DNA from: Spongospora subterranea f. sp. subterranea
Taxonomy: Eukaryota > Endomyxa: Phytomyxea > Phytomyxea > Plasmodiophorida
Direction: 5' to 3'
DNA: 64,000 nucleotides
Assembly: GCA_049724395.1 (NCBI GenBank)
Contig: JAUGWO010000290.1
Span: 19,886 to 83,885, forward strand
Below are positions 1 to 10,168 of this stretch, one piece after another; position 1 is the stretch's first letter; each line of letters begins with the position of its first letter. A program made the translations under genes and the position numbers. The notes under the pieces were generated by a model. The model saw only the letters and a program-made list of their open reading frames with translations. It ran no database searches and was not told where the DNA came from.

Positions 1-1231
1 ACGAAAGTTGTTCAATGAAGGTGCGTCGAGTTCAGCACCCGTGGCGCAAAAAGTAAAATTTGCGCAGCGGCGCACTTACGTAACTGCTTGCGCAACGTTT
101 TGTCATTTTAACTAACTTTGATACCCCCTAATGTGTCCGCTAATAGTACTACTGTACCACCAAACCAAATTCATCGCATGCGGAGACAGACCTGCGCGCC
201 TTGTCAGACAGCACAAGAAGTCGTTGAGGGGTTTGAGCGACAGATTAATTCGCAAAATGTTTCTTCTGATCACAGAAACACGCTGTATACTTGATAATGC
301 TGTGTTCAACGACGTTCATTATTAGTACAAAATAAGTTCGCTCTTACTATTTTTTTCATACTAAAACATGCATTGGTTTTTTTTGCTACGAATTGAACGC
401 TTACATTTTGGCTTTCAAATCTCAAACAATGTGGAAATGGGTTTGTGATCAAATGAGAGTAAACTGCACGAAACCTGCGCATTGTTACCGTGTATTGCAA
501 AAACAAAATCGACATCCTGTTGTTCTTGCCTGAAACATGCAAGGAGTGAAAACTGATATGTCTGTTTTTTTGCTTGCCGCAAAGTCTGAATGCATACGTG
601 CAGGTTCAACTGGATGATCTCTACTCCATTAACTGCTGATCGTACCTTTCTCCAAACCAAAATCATGATGGAGCCAGTCTTCACCTTGCTTTGTGTGTTC
701 TTTCGCTGTTTGATTCTGTTAACAGCTTCATTACAGATCAAAACCCGATCCAGGTCCCAGTAGAAATGCCGAAACCTGATTGTGTCCCAGCTCAACGAAA
801 TCATGATCGGTACGATTCCCGTATTAGCGTTGTCGTTGCGGATCACATTCTTCACAAACATTCATTCTTCTTCTTCCTCTTCCTTGTCGTTTTCTCTTCC
901 TTTTGTCGGGATCAGTTGATCACCGATCGGTTATTTGAAGCACTTTAGGGCTTGCGAATTTCTGTTCTCATGTAAGGTTTAGCCAAAAAACACCACATTC
1001 GCGTCAATCGGTGTGTCCCAGCCAATCTATCTTCTCACCGACTTCATGACACGATATAAATATCTCAACTTTCCATCGTCACGTCGCCGGACGATCTATC
1101 CAGCTCGTTTATAATATCATTCCTTTTCTATGGAACCCGGATTCTGCAGATGTCACCGACACGATTGTGCTATCAAAGCGCATCAACTTCAGTGGGTCCT
1201 TCTACGAAATGCAATTGATTCATCTTTATTA
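1..1231. other. Left edge, no gene identified
   Basis: I find no protein that I recognise here. Short open frames exist on both strands between 110 and 950, but none has a start, a splice pattern or a motif that marks it as coding. Runs of T-rich and CT-rich sequence around 860-900 look non-coding. It may hold old transposon debris or an unrecognised gene edge. Confidence 0.5.
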
Positions 1232-1445
1232 CTCCCTCTGTTGGGAAATAATTAAGGCCATTTTTAGCGCCATCCAGTTGATTTCAACATGCATTGGAAT
1301 ATTAAGCATAGGTGCAGTCTTTGTCCAATGTTGAAGCGCCAGCAATAAATACTTGCCTTAAAACCGCCGAGGTAAAAGTTGGGTATTCGTCCGAAACTTC
1401 CAACGGCACCGCTGCTTTCGCATAGCCGAGTTTTCTTGTAAAAAC

Positions 1446-2318
1446 ATGTCTGCACCAGGAGTAGGTCCGAATTTGCCCTGTGAAAACATCGAGTCGCTGA
1501 GAAGTACCATAGATGGAGAGCAACAAGTTGTCGAAAAACTTATCGTTGATGCAGATTTCGCACACAGAAAAGGGAAAACAAACGTTACAGATAGTCAAAG
1601 ACGTGTCATTTATGAATATCTTTTGAAAATGAGTGTCGCAGGAAAACTTGCTCGCGGTTCAATCTTGTTGGCAAGTCGCCAATTTTCTGTTGCCAGAAAA
1701 ATTGTCAGTCGAATCTGGAATCAAGGCAAAAAGTCTTCTATCCTTGGAACAGGCCCAGCAGATGTTTCATCCAAAAAACGAGGCCGTGTTGGAAGGAAGA
1801 AAACGGTCATCACGCCGGAGCAAGTAAAACAAATTCCATTGCAGAATCGAACAAATATTCGATCAATCGCTTGCCCTTTGAATGTATCAGTCTCTACTGT
1901 TCATAATCGGATTCAACAAGGCATTCTTAAACCTCATTCGAACGCTTTGAAACCATATTTAACTGAAGCTAATAAGCTTGAAAGACTCAGATTCTGTATC
2001 TCGATGGTGAACATATATGAAGCCGCAGAACCAGTCTTCCATGACATGATGAATGTGATACACATTGACGAGAAGTGGTTTTTCATGACAGAAACAAACA
2101 AGCGAATTTACTTAGCATTTAACGTGGACGCGGCCAAAGACGGATTTAAAATCAAATTAACGTTCCAGCCAGGCAAATAGTCCAGACTTGAACGTTTTAG
2201 ATTTGGGATTTTTTCGGGCCATTCAGTCCTTGCAGTACCAAGAGTCAAAGACCATTGATGACCTAATCAAGGCAGTAGCGGATTCATATGACGAAATTGA
2301 TCGTGATACGCTAAATAA
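1446..2318 (+). pseudogene. Element A transposase, N-terminal part, broken
   Basis: The frame starts at an ATG at 1446 and is open to 2180. It has the same N-terminal helix-turn-helix region as the transposase of element B (motif DSQRRVIYEYLLKMS) and the first catalytic Asp in HIDEKWFF. After YLAFN it jumps straight to the region before the third catalytic Asp. About 130 residues are therefore missing compared with B, including the second catalytic Asp (DNARPH). A one-base insertion near 2170-2178 then shifts the frame, and the SPDLNVLDLGFF block is read in another phase. The gene cannot make an active enzyme. Its remaining C-terminal part lies at 4760-4916. Confidence 0.85.
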
Positions 2319-2320
2319 TA

Positions 2321-4225
2321 CTCCCTCTGTTCGGAAATAAAGGTCCTGTTTGAATAATGTGCGTGGATTAAGGTTATTTTTAACACAACCTCATATCAGA
2401 GAACTGGAAAATGACGCGCTCGTCAAGTGCTTTTCTCTCCCGAAATTTTGAGCCTCGAGGCTCTTTTCAAACTAAAATTAGATCAATATGAAAACTAGGG
2501 TTTGCGGGAGATCTTTCAGCGGCACCGCCACCTCGTCATTGATAAACTAGCACCTGACAACATGACTGCACCTGCAGGAGACCTAAGCCGAGCTGGAGAA
2601 GGCACGCTGGCTTCTCCAAAGGAAATAGCCGACGAGCAGCAAACCTCGGAAATCGTCATCGTTCCTGAAGAGTTCGCTGATAGAAAAGGACAAAAGAACC
2701 TCACTGAAGACCAGCGTCGTGTAATATACGAATATGTTTTGAGGATGAGTCATTCAGGAAAGTTCGTTCGTGGTTCAATTGCCTCAGCAAGCAGTCAATT
2801 TGCCGTTTCACGCAGAACTGTGAGTAGAATTTGGAATCAGGGTGTGAAAACTAGTGGCAACGGCATAACTTCTGCAGTCCTGAATTCACACAAACGAGGA
2901 AAAGTTGGACGAAAGAAAAAGGTCGTTGATCCTGAAAAAGTCAAACAGATTCCTCTGCAACAGCGATCGAATATTCGGTCGCTAGCGTGCGTTTTGAATT
3001 TATCTGCATCCACAGTGCATTCAAGGATTAAGGAAGGCTTTCTGAAGGCGCATTCGAATGAAGTAAAGCCATTCCTAACTGAGGCCAATAAGATGGCAAG
3101 GTTGAAATTCTGCATCTCTGCGGTAAACGTGTTACCGAATCACGACCCTGTTTTCAAAGACATGATGAACGTTGTTCACATAGACGAGAAATGGTTCTAC
3201 CAGACCCAAAGTTCTCAACGATATTATCTGGCTTCCAATGAGGGTGAACCACACCGGACTTGCAAAAGCAAGCGTTTCATCACCAAGGTGATGTTCATGG
3301 CGGCGGTTGCTAGACCGCGATGGGACCGATCAAGAAATCAATGGTTCAGTGGAAAGCTTGGAATTTTTCCATTTGTTTTTCAAGAACCAGCAAAGAGAAA
3401 GAGCAAGAACCGTCCGGTTGGAACTATGGTCACCAAACCCATTGAGGCCATCAACAAAGAGGTAATAAGAAAATGCCTAATTGATGAAGTTATGCCAGCA
3501 ATTCGTTCAAAATGGCCAGGTTTTTGGACAGGACCGATCTTTATTCAGCAAGATAACGCAAGGCCTCATATTGACGCTTCAGATGAAGCATTCATTAACG
3601 AGGCAAGCAAAGATGGATTTGAGATTAAATTGACCTTTCAGCCACCTAACAGCCCCGATCTGAACGTTCTGGATCTTGGCTTCTTCCGTGCAATCCAATC
3701 TCTCCAGCACCAGCAAGCACCCAAGAATATCGATGATCTTGTTGATGCCGTCAAGGTTTCCTTTGATAAGATGGAGAGAGATAAGCTCAATAATATTTTT
3801 TTAACACTCCAACAACGTATGATGGAGATCATGAAGGTGAAGGGGGGCAACAATTATAAGCTGCCTCACATGGGCAAGGAACGGCTCAGGCGCCAAGGTG
3901 ACCTTCCAGACAGTTTACCATGCGACATTGCAGTTTTGCATCAAGCAAAGCAGAATGCACAGAGTGGTGATGAATAAACAATGCTTCAATGGAAAGTTTC
4001 TTTAAACTTTTCCCTGCCCACTCCATCAAATGAAACCGTGACAGCGTCGACAAAATCGTCAGGCGCAAAGGCCATCATTAAGACAAATTCGATGATGGCC
4101 TTGAACGTTTTGAAACAGCGAACGCAGGATGCACTGCGCTTTGATTGTGCAGAGCCATCAATGAGACCTTTATTTCCGAACACCAAAAAAAGGTGCGTGA
4201 GACCTTTATTTCCGAACGGAGGGAG
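2321..4225 (+). mobile_element. Intact-looking DD39D mariner-like element B
   Basis: The element is 1905 bp long and flanked by TA (2319-2320 and 4226-4227). The left TIR begins CTCCCTCTGTTCGGAAATAA. The right TIR, read in reverse, begins CTCCCTCCGTTCGGAAATAA. The right end holds a second copy of the inner TIR motif (gacctttatttccgaac at 4165-4181 and 4201-4217), so the terminus is partly duplicated. It carries one long transposase frame without stops. TIR sequence, TA target and catalytic spacing all match the plant-type mariner group (Osmar/Stowaway relatives). It sits inside element A. Confidence 0.92.
2562..3977 (+). CDS. DD39D mariner-like transposase
   Basis: This is a DDE transposase that would cut and paste element B at TA sites. 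The frame is open from 2502, and the first ATG is at 2562, giving 471 residues. The N-terminal third has a helix-turn-helix DNA-binding region (EDQRRVIYEYVLRMS, then SRRTVSRIWNQG) and a second HTH near NIRSLACVLNLSASTVHSRI. Catalytic residues are visible as HIDEKWFY (first Asp), QQDNARPHID (second Asp) and SPDLNVLDLGFF (third Asp). There are 39 residues between the second and third Asp. The block after DLGFF (RAIQSLQHQ) is also typical of plant-type mariners. No frameshift or stop is seen, so the gene may be functional. Confidence 0.93.
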   Translation: MTAPAGDLSRAGEGTLASPKEIADEQQTSEIVIVPEEFADRKGQKNLTEDQRRVIYEYVLRMSHSGKFVRGSIASASSQFAVSRRTVSRIWNQGVKTSGNGITSAVLNSHKRGKVGRKKKVVDPEKVKQIPLQQRSNIRSLACVLNLSASTVHSRIKEGFLKAHSNEVKPFLTEANKMARLKFCISAVNVLPNHDPVFKDMMNVVHIDEKWFYQTQSSQRYYLASNEGEPHRTCKSKRFITKVMFMAAVARPRWDRSRNQWFSGKLGIFPFVFQEPAKRKSKNRPVGTMVTKPIEAINKEVIRKCLIDEVMPAIRSKWPGFWTGPIFIQQDNARPHIDASDEAFINEASKDGFEIKLTFQPPNSPDLNVLDLGFFRAIQSLQHQQAPKNIDDLVDAVKVSFDKMERDKLNNIFLTLQQRMMEIMKVKGGNNYKLPHMGKERLRRQGDLPDSLPCDIAVLHQAKQNAQSGDE

Positions 4226-4227
4226 TA

Positions 4228-4758
4228 CTCCCTCTGGTCCAAAGACTGCTACTTACGCATTTTTTCCTTGGTCCGAATTAACTGCTACCTACCGTATCAA
4301 GGTTGCCTTTTAGCCTTGTCAGCACTTTCTCGTATATTGAGCGTCTTTATTCCTCCGTCAGGTTGGTCGCCCGATTCGCGCTTGCTTCGCTTAAGATATT
4401 TACCAGCTGAAGCGCCATGTCGTGTTCATTGGTGATGGACACTTGATCATCGTTTCCCATATTCATGATAATCATTGGAATGAGAATGGTGTAAACCATG
4501 ATGAGGTATCTCACATGTATCGTTACCAGTCATATACTCTATCTCCTATATGGGCTATCTCATACCGCCATTGGTTTCCTTTCATTCCTTTCCCGCTCTT
4601 GATTTGTATTCAATTTACTGCAAACATCGACCGAGGTTCTAACAGATAAAGCATGCGAAAACGTTTTCCTCAAACTTTCAATCATTTTTTTCTAAAAATT
4701 GCCGTTAATCCCGCAAAAAAATGCGTAAGTACTAGCAGTTATTTCGGACCAGAGGGAG
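4228..4758. mobile_element. Stowaway-like MITE C
   Basis: This is a 531 bp element without a coding frame. The left terminus begins CTCCCTCTGGTCCAAAGACT, and the right terminus in reverse begins CTCCCTCTGGTCCGAAATAA. Both continue into a shared TACTTACGCATTTTTT block, so the TIRs extend about 45 bp. TA flanks it on both sides (4226-4227, shared with element B, and 4759-4760). The CTCCCTC ends and TA target match element B, so B-type transposase could be its driver (inference). Confidence 0.9.
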
Positions 4759-4759
4759 T

Positions 4760-4916
4760 ATTTACGTTTTTGACACTTCACCGATGCATGGTAGAAATTT
4801 TGAAAATCACTACAAGCTCCCACATATGGGAAAGGCAACTCTTTTGAGAAAGGAATACTTCCGGACTCGTTATTGTGCGATGTTGCCATACCAAATCAAG
4901 CGAATAAAAGCTTGAC
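4760..4916 (+). pseudogene. Element A transposase, C-terminal remnant
   Basis: After the MITE the sequence resumes the transposase C-terminus of element A. One frame reads YKLPHMGK, then LLRKGILPDSLLCDVAIP. It is collinear with YKLPHMGKERLRRQGDLPDS in the intact element B. It is separated from its N-terminal part by the nested insertions and has small indels. Confidence 0.8.
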
Positions 4917-4972
4917 CTGGAAGAATCATAAAATGGGACTCTTATTTCCGAACAAAAAATAAATGTGCGATT

Positions 4973-5459
4973 GATTTTAGTTCGTACGAACTCACTACGA
5001 ACTCACGCAGTTTCTCATGGTACGAACTCAAGCATTAATTCATTGGAAGAACCAATAAAGAAAAAGTGATGGTTGGGCCTATTGTCTAGCCCAAGTTTTT
5101 GGTACATCAGAGCCAATCGAGACACAGCGAAAAGTACAGATCTTCGACAAACGATGATCTATCAAGCGATACTGAGGAGCCCCTGGCCAAAACGCCCTAG
5201 CGGTTGACTGCAACATCATAGCAAGTTATTTGATATCGAAAGGCAGCGACATCATCTGCTTGGGCGACATCCACTGCAAATAAGTATCGTTATCATGGAA
5301 TGAATTGGATTCATAGAATCCACAAAGGATTACCTAATCTTGAGTTCGTACAGTCTATGTCTTGATTTCAGGATTAATCTTGAGTTCGTACCGTCTATTT
5401 CTTGAGTTCGAAAAACGAAAACTGCGTGAGTTCGTAATTTGTTCGTACGAACTAAAATC
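4973..5459. repeat. Foldback element with TTCGTACGAAC termini
   Basis: The two ends are inverted repeats. The left starts GATTTTAGTTCGTACGAAC at 4973, and the right ends with its reverse complement at 5459. Both then share TACGAACTCACGCAGTTT, and the phrase TACGAACTCAAG recurs. The ends also contain the short self-palindrome GTTCGTACGAAC. A related direct copy, cttgagttcgtac, occurs twice more at 5339-5390. There is no coding frame. I see no clear target duplication, so the class is uncertain. It resembles a MITE or foldback element. Confidence 0.75.
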
Positions 5460-6643
5460 TGGATGTGACGCTGTTTCAGTCAATCATTGGATTTTCACGA
5501 ATGCTTCTCTTTCATATCCAATTGCTCTAACTCATCCCGACGAAATCTGTAAATGTTAAACAAGCATATCCGACAAGCGGATTAACGATGGCCAGTGCTG
5601 ACCTGAACTTGGAAAAAACAATGCAACGCTGGCAGAATGTTCGAAGCTCTCGGTTATTTTGGACTACCAAGCCCTGAGATCCTCCCATCCCGTTCGGCGC
5701 CACTGCCAAGGCTCATTATTACCCCAAATAATAATATCTCTGTACCTCATGCTGGACTACCGACCACTATTACAAAGCACCTGTTAGTCGTCAGAGATCG
5801 TTTTTCCTGGCGTGTAGACTTGATTCCTACAAGTTTTCCCAGATCTGCACACATGACGGAAGTTAGTGTTGATTGGTGTTCGCGTATGCGTGCACAGGTG
5901 GTATGTCAATCCAGTAAGATGTTTGAAGCTGCACGCTAAACACCGTTTACATTTGGTACACTGTCCATTGACACAAGCGGGTGTCGAAGCGTGGAAGCTA
6001 ATATTGTGTCAGTGTTGCGTTCTTTATGTTCAGAGTTCCCGTTGCCTATTCAGCTCTGGCCATTGCTAACTGTCCATTCATAACACGGTATCGGCTACTC
6101 TCCGATTTCATGGATTTTAAACCATCATCTCCTTCGGATTTAATTTGGTCACCCCAGCAACACCGGACATTTGATGTCGATCGTTAGAAATATGTGTTTT
6201 CCTCTTGGCAACTGTTTTCAAAACAATACTATCAAAACCTACTGTACGCAAACGGTCAAAAGAATTCTCTATGTAGAGGGAGGGGCATTGAAACACAGAA
6301 AAAAACATATTGCGCAATGTCTGTCATGTTAAATACACTTCGGCAATACGACCAGACTGTAGAATTTAACGATACTGTATTTCAAGCATCCCATAAAACA
6401 GAATTAACTAAGAATGAACTGCGGGGAAATCACGATCCAGACGCTTCATCACTCCATTGGTTAGATGCTGTTAGGGGCCTATGCACAAAATGACTTCGTT
6501 TATTTGCCGAGAAACCCAAGATAGAGAATTATTAAGCCTCCTCAACTTCATTAGCTTCAGTTTTTTCAGTTATCGCCATTACGTACAGAGTTACCACTGA
6601 GGAAAACACGGCAGTTAGAAATTTAATAATAAGCGAAACCATT
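5460..6643. other. Gene-poor stretch
   Basis: No gene is supported. Short frames exist on both strands, but none shows a domain or consistent splice sites. The A+T-rich segment at 6500-6640 may hold the 3' untranslated end of the membrane-protein gene that follows on the minus strand. Confidence 0.45.
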
Positions 6644-7192
6644 TTAGACAGTACTCTTATGCATGATCCACCCTAAGACTGATTCTATTATTATCACCAA
6701 GAAAGTGGCAACAAGATCAGCAACAGTGGCCCAATGAGGAGAAACGGAACGCTGTGGCGGTTCCCTATACAAAAGCGAGACGAAGTGATGTGCCAGGATG
6801 GAAAATATGATTATGACCAGGAATACGCCGCCAATATGCATAGCACAAGCCACTTTTAGCAGAGATTCTTTACCACCTTGCGGTCCGCGAAGATACATCA
6901 TGGACTTTACAGTGAGTGTTGTGGCAGCAAGCATTGCCAGGAGAACAACCGCGGCACTATACTTGAATCCAGCAACTTCCTTACTGTGAGCGATAACAGT
7001 CAACAAAACTACTGCAATAAGCACGATCGCCTCGCAGCAGGTAATTAAGCGGAGCTGTTTGAGGGAGAACATCATGGCGTAGCGAGAAGAAGGGCTGGTG
7101 CTATGCGGTTTAGAGCGGGGCGCACCCGGATTAGGATTATAAGGGATTAGAAGATTGAGGCCGTGCGACCGGGTCACCGGAGATTGGGCCAT
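6644..7192 (-). CDS. Four-TM integral membrane protein, unknown family
   Basis: This is a single-exon frame of 182 residues starting at an ATG at 7192. The first ~40 residues are polar and proline/serine-rich. Four hydrophobic stretches follow: about residues 46-68 (around CCEAIVLIAVVLLTVIA), 76-96 (AAVVLLAMLAATTLTV), 108-135 (AMHIGGVFLVIIIFSILAHH) and 148-174 (VADLVATFLVIIIESVLGW). No signal peptide is obvious. Basic residues sit mostly in the N-terminal tail, so a cytosolic N-terminus is likely (inference). I do not recognise the family. The hydrophobic pattern, length and lack of stops support a real gene. Confidence 0.65.
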   Translation of the reverse strand: MAQSPVTRSHGLNLLIPYNPNPGAPRSKPHSTSPSSRYAMMFSLKQLRLITCCEAIVLIAVVLLTVIAHSKEVAGFKYSAAVVLLAMLAATTLTVKSMMYLRGPQGGKESLLKVACAMHIGGVFLVIIIFSILAHHFVSLLYREPPQRSVSPHWATVADLVATFLVIIIESVLGWIMHKSTV

Positions 7193-8241
7193 TATTCTCG
7201 TGAGTCACTGGATCCGGTTATCGAAGAAGGAAACCTGTTGATTCTGCGCAGGACGGTCAAGTTTCTGAAGGCATCAGCACGCGACCTAGCAGGATGCAAG
7301 GCAGCGTCGGTCACAGACAACGGCAGTAGCAAACAACAACTGTTGACAGGTGTCGAATTCACAGATTCGAATTTAGAAATGAAGTTAGATATTCAATGAA
7401 ATGTGGAGTCCACATGTCTTTTGACACTGATCAAGTCAGGTATCGTAGTTCTCCGTGGTACTAATGTGGGACTCACCATGATTCACTGGTTCAATCATTA
7501 GTTATTCACTGAACTTACTGAACTTGGTCAACCGAGAGGCCTCGCAGCAGTGAGCGCGACTTGAACGAGGGGCGTCGTTCTAATTCTGTCACCAACATTG
7601 AAACAGGCGTTACGTTGGAATGCGCCATTCCACAGTGCTTGGATCAGCAGCATTCAATAAAAACAAGCAAAATCGACTACTAGATATTCCAAAACGTCCA
7701 ACTAAATCAGCGTAAGCTATTTCCAAACAAGCGCTAAAGAACCCCAGCTACAATGGCAAATGTGAGTTCCGCCAAAGAGTACAGCATCTGGGTGACAGGG
7801 TCTATGTTGCCTGTTTAGCAAACATTGAGAAAGAAAAGAATAAGTATGGACGATAATGAATGGAAAATCAAAGATGTGGATAGTAATTGTATCGCGGATA
7901 AGATGTTTTTTTGAACTGATTAGTGAGAACTGCCGTAAGGCTGAACTGATCGGCGATATGGCAACAAAACTGCCGTACTGATACTGACGAAGTATTTATT
8001 TTCTTACACAAATCGGATGTCTGCAGCCGCTGCGAACGACACCACTAAGACACGGCCCAACACGTGTTGCAGTAAGGTCGCTTCGCATTGTTCACAGTCT
8101 GCCGTGATTCCTTTGCACTGCAGGCATATATTGTCAGATTCTGTGCGCTTTCCGCTCACCCAATCAGGGGCCCTTGGGCGACGACCAGTCCCACGGTGTC
8201 CGAACCGTCAAATTCTCGAACCAGCAGCTCTTTGTCCCCTC
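7193..8241. other. Intergenic region
   Basis: No gene is supported. This 1 kb lies between the divergently oriented membrane-protein gene (minus) and the LTO1 homologue (plus), so it should hold both promoters. The frame upstream of 8242 is open from 8017, but it lacks similarity to LTO1. Confidence 0.5.
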
Positions 8242-8797
8242 ATGTCTGCCGCCGATCCTGATGGCGATATGGATCGTGCACTGGACGCAATACTGAATCT
8301 TGATGAAGAATATGCGAATATGGGTCATGTACAAGGGTATTGTGGGGCGTGAATGACCTCGAATTCTGGACACGCAGTCTGTTGATTCTTCTCTTGTAGG
8401 GTGAATTCGCTGATTACGACAGCGTATGAACAAGGTCAAGAGCTTGCTAGAAAATCTGGTTTCGAAATTGGATTTTATAACGGTTTTTTGAAAGCGTTTA
8501 TAAACATGAAGGGCGCAGATTTGAATACCGGATCAAAGTGATTCATCAGTTGCATCTTTATTTGCAAAAGACTGATTGCCTTGTTTTGTGAGGATTGCAA
8601 GAATGACTAGTAGTCTCCAAAGTTCAATTGACTCAACCAATTCATCTTTATTATCGCATGATAAAGATGACCTGCTATCAAGTCGAAGGCGCCTTATGAG
8701 AACAAGGTTTCAAATTTTTTTGAAAGCCATTGGGCTCCAAGATCGTCTCAAGGTTGAGCTTGGCGCTGCTTCTGAAAAATCGTGTCAATCTTTCTAA
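8242..8797 (+). CDS. LTO1: LTO1/ORAOV1-family protein (Yae1-Lto1 complex)
   Basis: Exons are 8242-8336, 8400-8537 and 8593-8797, in consistent phase, giving 145 residues (human LTO1 is 137). The N-terminus carries DAILNLDEEY, the counterpart of the LTO1 start motif. The middle has the glycine-spaced stretch SGFEIGFYNGFLKAF, typical of the deca-GX3 family. The C-terminal exon MRTRFQIFLKAIGL corresponds to the last conserved helix. Lto1 with Yae1 is an adaptor that delivers Fe-S clusters to the ABC protein Rli1/ABCE1 (family knowledge). Introns are 63 and 55 nt. The second uses GTGATT and ends at GTGAG or at GCAAG; both keep phase. The start at 8242 is chosen because the conserved motif lies 15 codons downstream. 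Confidence 0.82.
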
Positions 8798-9472
8798 GAC
8801 CAATGTCAATAGTAACTTATTAATGCAATAATCTTTTCAGAAAGTTTTTATAGGACTTTAGGATTGTGGACTTTACCCCCGTTCCCTGAGTCACTTTTGT
8901 ACGGGATTACTGTCTTGACAACTGAGCTACAGTGCAATTCATCAATTGCCAGTACCCAGATGGACCTGTATGTGGTGATGCCATGACAATGTACATCTGG
9001 AAAATTCGCTCATTAAAGTTGTGGTGTGTCGGTTCCACTTGTACAAAGACGATTGGCACGAAATACTAAACCCATATGGCAAATTCGTTGAAAAGAACAC
9101 CAGTTTTGCCAGAATGATAATGTAAAGTAAATCTTGTTTCGTATATGGGCGCGGTGATGTTCTTCAAAGCGACAGCAGGTAGGGGAAATACGAGCTTTCC
9201 AACACCCTACTGAACAGATATCTTGAAATCAAACATCAGTCCCTGGTCAAGCACCATTAAATCATGATATTGCAAATGCTGCTTCTCAGCTTATATCAGC
9301 AGTCTACTAGAAGTGCCTCAAAATAAAATTATGAGTGAGGAGTAATCGTTTACCGTGAACGGTGCAACCCTTGGCCACCCACCGACAGTCGGTATAACGG
9401 TTACCGGCACAGCGCAATAATGAAGGAGTAATCTGTCATCGTTCGTTAATCCTTGGACGGAGTGCCAGACAG
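8798..9472. other. Intergenic region
   Basis: No gene is supported. A tRNA-like phrase on the minus strand near 8905-8945 was examined and rejected. The last 100 bp should hold the promoter of the NUDCD2 homologue. Confidence 0.5.
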
Positions 9473-10090
9473 ATGGCAGCGCCATCACTGGGAAAATCGA
9501 GTGTTGTGGCAGCGCGCAATGAACGCCGAATATTTCAGCACCAGGGTCGGACCATTTACGAGTGGAAGCAGTCCCTGGACGGCGTCGAAATGTTCATCTG
9601 TCCACCTCAAGGTTCGAACCCCGATTTTTCTGTCATATCAGCTCACACCATCGCTTCTATTATTCCAGGCGTAAGAGCACGTGATCTTGATATCGCTATT
9701 GCATCAAACCATCTTCGAGTTGGGCTGAAAAATAACCCTCCGTTCATCGATGAAGACTTGTTTAGTGTCGTTGTTGTCAAAGATAGCCTTTGGACCGTTG
9801 ATAACAATGAAATATGCATTGATTTCAAGAAGGCTTTGTCAGGGGAGACGTGGAATTCAGTTCTCAAAGGCAAAGGTGAGCTGAATGTTGCTGAAGTCGC
9901 CGATGAGAAAAAGAATATCCTTCTAGAAAGATTTCAGACTGAGGTATGTTTTCATAGAATCCTTATTCACTGTTAAATCATCTTCTCACAGCATCCTGGA
10001 TTCGATTTCTCAAACGCAGATTTCTCTGGAGTTGCCCCAGATGCGCGTCATTTTCTTGGCGGAATGGATTATAATACAATCTCAAAATAA
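9473..10090 (+). CDS. NUDCD2: NudC domain-containing protein 2 (CS domain)
   Basis: Two exons, 9473-9943 and 9992-10090, are joined in phase 0 by a 48 nt intron (GTATGT...CACAG). The product is 189 residues. A CS/p23-like beta-sandwich begins around YEWKQSLDGVEMFI and covers about residues 25-115. It includes the typical DSLWTVDNNEICIDFKKA strand pair. The C-terminus reads LLERFQTE, then HPGFDFSNADFSG, which closely parallels the human NUDCD2 tail (LERFQKE...PGFDFSGAEISG). NudC-family proteins act as Hsp90 co-chaperones linked to dynein regulators (family knowledge). Confidence 0.9.
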
Positions 10091-10168
10091 ATCCACGATA
10101 TTTGATTAACAACCGAAATGGCAGGAGTTGTCTGGAATTTGGTTAGAGATTTCTTATATATTCGATAA

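Larger units (their letters stand above)
1232..4953 (+). mobile_element. Decayed mariner-like element A, split by nested insertions
   Basis: The left end is TA followed by CTCCCTCTGTTGGGAAATAA. The matching inner right end is gggactcttatttccgaac at 4934-4953, which in reverse complement reads GTTCGGAAATAAGAGTCCC. The outermost bases of the right terminus (CTCCCTC) are missing or changed. The element encodes a transposase related to that of element B, but the gene is broken in several ways and is interrupted at 2319-4760 by B and C. When 2321-4758 is skipped, the reading continues into the conserved C-terminal end of the transposase. This shows that B and C landed inside A. Confidence 0.85.

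Noticed and set aside
8895-8965. A minus-strand tRNA suggested by TAGCTCAGTTGTCAAGAC
   Set aside because: There is no T-arm GTTCRANNC at the right distance and no matching acceptor stem.
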